A stretch of DNA of 8,624 nucleotides from positions 1-8,624 of the forward strand of contig JAPYWT010000085.1 in the NCBI GenBank assembly GCA_028276215.1, in the 5' to 3' direction. Of this stretch, positions 5,356 through 8,624 are shown piece after piece. The translations under genes and the position numbers were made by a program. The notes under the pieces are model-generated. The model was not told the origin of the DNA. It saw only the letters and a program-made list of their open reading frames with translations, and searched no databases. Each line of letters starts with the position of its first letter. Within the stretch, counting starts at the first letter, position 1. This stretch comes from Thermoflexus sp. Its GTDB lineage: Bacteria; Chloroflexota; Anaerolineae; B4-G1; DUEL01.

Positions 5356-7128
5356 TTGGCGCTGAGAGAATCCTTCGTAAGCCCTGAGCGGCCCCGACCG
5401 GAGGAGACGCCCCGACGAAGGCTGATTTTCCGGATTGAGCAGCCCTTCGGGCGCGGCTTCTCCGTGGGCGACGTCGTCGTCCTGATCGGCATCGCCGTCC
5501 TCATCTACGCGGGGGTGCGGCTGGCCCTGCAGGCGCCGGAGACGGTGGCCGGCCCCACCATCTCCCTCTCCCCCCGCGTGCTCCCCTACTACGCGCTCCG
5601 CTCCGTCGGCCGTATGGCCGCCGCCTACCTCCTCTCCCTGGCCTTCACTCTGGTCTACGGTCGCCTGGCCGCCTACAACCGGCGGGCCGAGCAGGTCCTG
5701 ATGCCCCTGCTGGACGTCCTCCAGAGCGTGCCCATCCTCTCCTTCCTCCCGGTCGTCCTGCTCAGCCTCAGCGCGATTCTGCCGGAGCGGACCGCGGCCG
5801 AACTGGCCTCCATCGTCCTCATCTTCACCAGCCAGGCCTGGAACATGACCTTCGCCTGGTACCAGTCCCTGACGACCATCCCGAAAGAACTGCAGGAGGC
5901 CAGCGCCGTTTTCCGTTTTAACGGCTGGCTCCGTTTCAAGGTACTGGAACTCCCCTTTGCGGCCATCAGTCTGCTCTGGAACAGCATGATGAGTTGGGCC
6001 GGGGGCTGGTTCTTCCTGATGGCGGCGGAGATTTTCACTGTGGGACAGCGGGACTTCCGTCTCCCTGGCCTGGGGGCCTACCTGCAGGAGGCTGCCAATC
6101 AGGGCGACACCCGCGCCATCCTCTGGGGAGTCGGCACGCTGGTGCTGGTCATCGTCGCCCTGGACCAACTGGTCTGGCGGCCCCTGCTGGCCTGGGCCGA
6201 CCGCTTCAAACTGGAGACGGTGGAGGGGGAAAACCCGCCCACTTCCTGGTTCTACGACCTCCTGCGGAGCGCGCACATCCTGGAACGGCTCTCGCAGGGG
6301 GTCTGGCGACCGCTGAGTGAGCGCGTGGACGCCTGGTTCATCCGCCGCGCCGCTGCCGCCGAAGCGCGGGTGGAAAAATCGGGCCGGCCCTACCTCCTCT
6401 ACCTGCTGGCCCTGCTGCTGGGCCTGGGACTGGCCTACGGCGCCGTCCGCGCCGCGCTGATGCTGGCCACGGTCCCGGCCCACCAGTGGGGAGAAATCGG
6501 ACTGGGCGTCCTGGCAACCCTCCTGCGGGTCTCCGTCTCCCTGCTCATCGCGCTGGCCTGGACGATTCCCGTCGGGGTGGCCATCGGCACCAACCCGCGC
6601 GCGGCGACCTACCTGCAACCCGTCGTCCAGGTGGTGGCCTCCGTCCCGGCGACGGCCCTCTTCCCGGTCTTCCTGCTCCTCATCATTGGCCTGCCAGGCG
6701 GGCTGAACATCGCCGCGGTCGTGCTGATGCTGACCGGCACCCAGTGGTACCTGCTCTTCAACGTCATCGCGGGCGCCTCGGCCATCCCGCAGGACTTGAA
6801 GTACACCTCCGCCCTCATCGGGCTGAGTCGGTGGGAGCGCTGGCGGACGCTCATCCTGCCCGGCCTGTTCCCGTACATCATCACCGGGGCCATCACCGCC
6901 AGCGGCGGGGCGTGGAACGCCAGCATCGTCGCCGAGCACGTGGAGTTCGGCGGCCGGACGCTCTTTACCCCCGGCATCGGCGCGCTCATCGCCCGTGCCA
7001 CCGGGACGGGCGACTACCCCCTCCTGCTGGCCGCCACGCTGACCATGGTCCTGGCCGTCGTCCTCATCAACCGCACCCTCTGGCGCCGGCTCTATCGCCT
7101 GGCGGAAGAACGGTTCCGAATGGAATAG
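5356..7128 (+). CDS. Duplicated-domain ABC permease, NitT/TauT (anion) type
   Basis: From TTG at 5356 the protein has 590 residues and carries two binding-protein-dependent permease domains in one chain, at about 80-275 and 380-575 (residues counted from this start). A first membrane helix lies near 38-58 and a charged linker lies between the halves. Each half has an EAA-type coupling loop ending in LP: IPKELQEASAVFRFNGWLRF (about 175-194) and IPQDLKYTSALIGLSRWERW (about 477-496). Duplicated permeases of this kind (the anion-type group, COG4986-like) form the whole membrane channel and work with a nitrate/sulfonate-type ATPase, which follows 34 bp downstream. Loop 1 keeps the Glu-Ala but has Arg where the loop glycine is expected; loop 2 keeps the glycine but has Tyr-Thr in place of Glu-Ala. 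No solute-binding gene is present, so the substrate is unknown. A longer form from TTG 5323 is possible. Confidence 0.88.
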   Translation: MALRESFVSPERPRPEETPRRRLIFRIEQPFGRGFSVGDVVVLIGIAVLIYAGVRLALQAPETVAGPTISLSPRVLPYYALRSVGRMAAAYLLSLAFTLVYGRLAAYNRRAEQVLMPLLDVLQSVPILSFLPVVLLSLSAILPERTAAELASIVLIFTSQAWNMTFAWYQSLTTIPKELQEASAVFRFNGWLRFKVLELPFAAISLLWNSMMSWAGGWFFLMAAEIFTVGQRDFRLPGLGAYLQEAANQGDTRAILWGVGTLVLVIVALDQLVWRPLLAWADRFKLETVEGENPPTSWFYDLLRSAHILERLSQGVWRPLSERVDAWFIRRAAAAEARVEKSGRPYLLYLLALLLGLGLAYGAVRAALMLATVPAHQWGEIGLGVLATLLRVSVSLLIALAWTIPVGVAIGTNPRAATYLQPVVQVVASVPATALFPVFLLLIIGLPGGLNIAAVVLMLTGTQWYLLFNVIAGASAIPQDLKYTSALIGLSRWERWRTLILPGLFPYIITGAITASGGAWNASIVAEHVEFGGRTLFTPGIGALIARATGTGDYPLLLAATLTMVLAVVLINRTLWRRLYRLAEERFRME

Positions 7129-7162
7129 TAGTCCAGGATTTATCCTGATAAGGAGCCCGTCT

Positions 7163-8464
7163 ATGTCCACCAACGGCTACCTGCTGGAAGTTCGCCACGT
7201 CCAACAGATTTACCGCAGCGGCTCCCGCCAGTTTGTCGCCCTGCAGGACGTGAATCTGGCCGTCAAAGACGGAGAGTTTCTCTGCCTGCTGGGGCCGTCG
7301 GGCTGCGGGAAGAGCACCCTCCTGCGCATCATCACCGGCCTCCAGCAGCCGACGGAGGGGGTCGTGCTGTATCGCGGCCAGCCGCTCCGGGGCGTCAACC
7401 CCCACGCCACTATCGTCTTCCAGACCTTCGCGCTCTTCCCCTGGCTCACCGTTATAGAGAACGTGGAGGTGGCCTTGAAGGCGCGGGGCGTCCCCCCGAA
7501 ATTGCGCACCGCCCGCGCGATGGACCTGCTGGACCGGGTCGGTCTGGACGGGTTTGAGATTGCCTACCCGCGCGAACTCTCCGGCGGGATGCGCCAGAAG
7601 GTGGGGTTTGCTCGCGCGATGGCGGTGGAGCCGGAACTGCTGTGCCTGGATGAGCCGTTCTCCGCGCTGGACGTGCTGAGCGCCGAGGCGCTGCGGGGCG
7701 AACTGCTGGAACTCTGGACGGAGGGGAAAATCCCCACCCGTGCCATCCTGATGGTGACCCACAACATTGAGGAAGCGGTCTTCATGGCCGACCGGATTGT
7801 GGTGATGGAGAAGGACCCGGGGCGGGTGGTGGCGGAGATGACGGTGGACCTGCCCCATCCCCGACAGCGGCGGTCGCCGGAGTTCCTGGAGCGGGTGGAC
7901 GAGGTGTACGGCCTGCTGGCCGGGCAGACGGAGCCGGAGCACGTGGAACTGGGCGTGGCGCCGGGCGAGCCGGGTCGCATCCGGGCCCTGCCCCCCATCA
8001 CCATCAACGACCTGGCGGGGCTTCTGGAGCACGTGGCCGAGATGCCCGACCACCGGCACGACCTCTATCGCCTGGCGGAGGAGTTGCGCGTGGACTCCGA
8101 CCACCTGCTGCGATTGACGGAGGTGGCGGAGTTGCTGGGTTTCGCCACCATCGGCAAGGGCGACATCGTTCTGACCCCTCTGGGGGAGACCTTCGCGGAG
8201 GCCAGCATCCTGGCCCGCAAGGAGATTTTCGCCACCCGCATCCGGCGACTGCCGATGTTCCGCTGGCTGCTCTCCCTGCTGAACGTCGCCGAGGGCCGGC
8301 GGCTGAAGTGGGACATCGTCCTGCGGGCGCTGGAACTGGAATTCCCGCCCGACGAGGCAGAGCAGCAACTGGAAACCGTGGTCAACTGGGGCCGGTACGC
8401 CGAAGTCATCGCCTACGACGACGCCACGGAGACGATATTCCTGGAAGAAATGGGACGCGGATAA
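7163..8464 (+). CDS. ABC transporter ATPase (nitrate/sulfonate type) with C-terminal AAA-associated domain
   Basis: The 433-residue protein powers the transporter formed with the permease just upstream. The ATPase module covers about residues 6-250. It has Walker A GPSGCGKST (44-52), Q-loop Gln87 in FQTFALFPWL, signature LSGGMRQ (139-145), Walker B LLCLDEP (159-165, Glu164), D-loop SALD (167-170) and the switch His200. All catalytic motifs are intact. The rest, about 275-425, is an extra domain rich in helices (NDLAGLLEHVAEM, then YRLAEELRVDSDHLLRLTEVAELLGF). It looks like the AAA-associated C-terminal domain (AAA_assoc_C) that often goes with duplicated anion-type permeases. Its role is not known; regulation of the pump is a reasonable guess. 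The ATG at 7163 is preceded by AAGGAG (7150-7155, 7-base spacer). The gene ends the apparent operon and is followed by repeats. Confidence 0.92.
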   Translation: MSTNGYLLEVRHVQQIYRSGSRQFVALQDVNLAVKDGEFLCLLGPSGCGKSTLLRIITGLQQPTEGVVLYRGQPLRGVNPHATIVFQTFALFPWLTVIENVEVALKARGVPPKLRTARAMDLLDRVGLDGFEIAYPRELSGGMRQKVGFARAMAVEPELLCLDEPFSALDVLSAEALRGELLELWTEGKIPTRAILMVTHNIEEAVFMADRIVVMEKDPGRVVAEMTVDLPHPRQRRSPEFLERVDEVYGLLAGQTEPEHVELGVAPGEPGRIRALPPITINDLAGLLEHVAEMPDHRHDLYRLAEELRVDSDHLLRLTEVAELLGFATIGKGDIVLTPLGETFAEASILARKEIFATRIRRLPMFRWLLSLLNVAEGRRLKWDIVLRALELEFPPDEAEQQLETVVNWGRYAEVIAYDDATETIFLEEMGRG

Positions 8465-8475
8465 AGGATGAATGC

Positions 8476-8495
8476 GCCACGAATTTCACGAATTG
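8476..8495. repeat. Truncated CACGAATT palindrome (left end only)
   Basis: GCCACGAATTTCACGAATTG is identical to the left 20 bases of the repeat copies at 4541 and 4636. It stops abruptly two bases before GTAACTACCTACC, and the rest of the palindrome is missing. Insertion of, or recombination with, the following element would explain this. Confidence 0.75.
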
Positions 8496-8497
8496 AC

Positions 8498-8624
8498 GTA
8501 ACTACCTACCCAAGAACCGTTTCATAAAAACCACGAAGGACACGAAGGCCGCACAAAGGGCACGAAGGATGATATTTTATCCCTTTGTGTCCTTTGTGAG
8601 TACTTTGTGTCCTTTGTGGTAGGT
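8498..8624. mobile_element. MITE-like element with CACGAAGG palindrome, cut by the window end
   Basis: The segment starts with GTAACTACCTACC (8498-8510) and ends at the window edge in GGTAGGT (8618-8624), the first seven bases of the inverted partner. Between them is an imperfect palindrome (8530-8620) with four CACGAAGG-like units on the left (one of them CACAAAGG) and four CTTTGTG units on the right, spaced about 9-12 bp. It has no coding capacity. If the pattern holds, six more bases, AGTTAC, lie just beyond the window, giving an element of about 133 bp. Confidence 0.6.

Noticed and set aside
5281..7173. 630-codon minus-strand frame opposite the duplicated permease
   Set aside because: No membrane segments or motifs, strong Gly/Gln/Arg/Asp bias, fully shadowed by the real permease.
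7067..8368. 433-codon minus-strand frame opposite the ATPase
   Set aside because: Antisense to an ATPase with all catalytic motifs intact; composition is that of a shadow frame.

Overview
The window is 8.6 kb of GC-rich bacterial DNA with all genes on the + strand. GTG/TTG starts, Shine-Dalgarno-type leaders, YfhO/flippase proteins, a duplicated-permease anion-type ABC transporter and many short palindromic intergenic repeats suggest a Chloroflexota (Anaerolineae-like) genome. That placement is an inference from style; no rRNA or other phylogenetic marker is present.

Layout. (1) Positions 1-2477 hold the 3' part of a very large membrane protein: a YfhO-like C-terminal region fused in one frame to a Wzx-type polysaccharide flippase. 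Its visible 5' end runs into a G-rich palindromic repeat that also occurs between genes further on. (2) Positions 2489-2643 hold a short palindrome, a promoter and a complete tRNA-Gln(TTG). (3) Positions 2644-3227 contain no gene. They are packed with palindromes and with copies of a GTAACT-type terminal motif that look like small non-autonomous (MITE-like) elements, followed by a promoter and leader hairpin. (4) Positions 3228-4523 encode a MacB/FtsX-type ABC permease with no partner ATPase in view. (5) Positions 4541-4796 are three tandem copies, about 92-95 bp apart, of an AT-rich palindrome built from CACGAATT units. (6) Positions 4812-8464 look like one operon: a corrinoid adenosyltransferase (CobO/BtuR type), a two-domain NitT/TauT-type permease starting 22 bp after it, and, 34 bp later, an ABC ATPase with a C-terminal AAA-associated domain. 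(7) Positions 8476-8624 hold a 20-bp stump of the CACGAATT repeat, then a second palindrome family built from CACGAAGG units, flanked by a GTAACTACCTACC terminal repeat whose other end is cut by the window edge.

How it fits together. The first gene probably serves cell-surface glycan synthesis or export. The last three genes suggest import of an anion-like or corrinoid-related solute linked to adenosylcobalamin formation; the substrate is unknown and no solute-binding protein is present. The most unusual content is the layered set of short repeats: at least three families, nested or truncated by one another, one of them lying inside an open coding frame.
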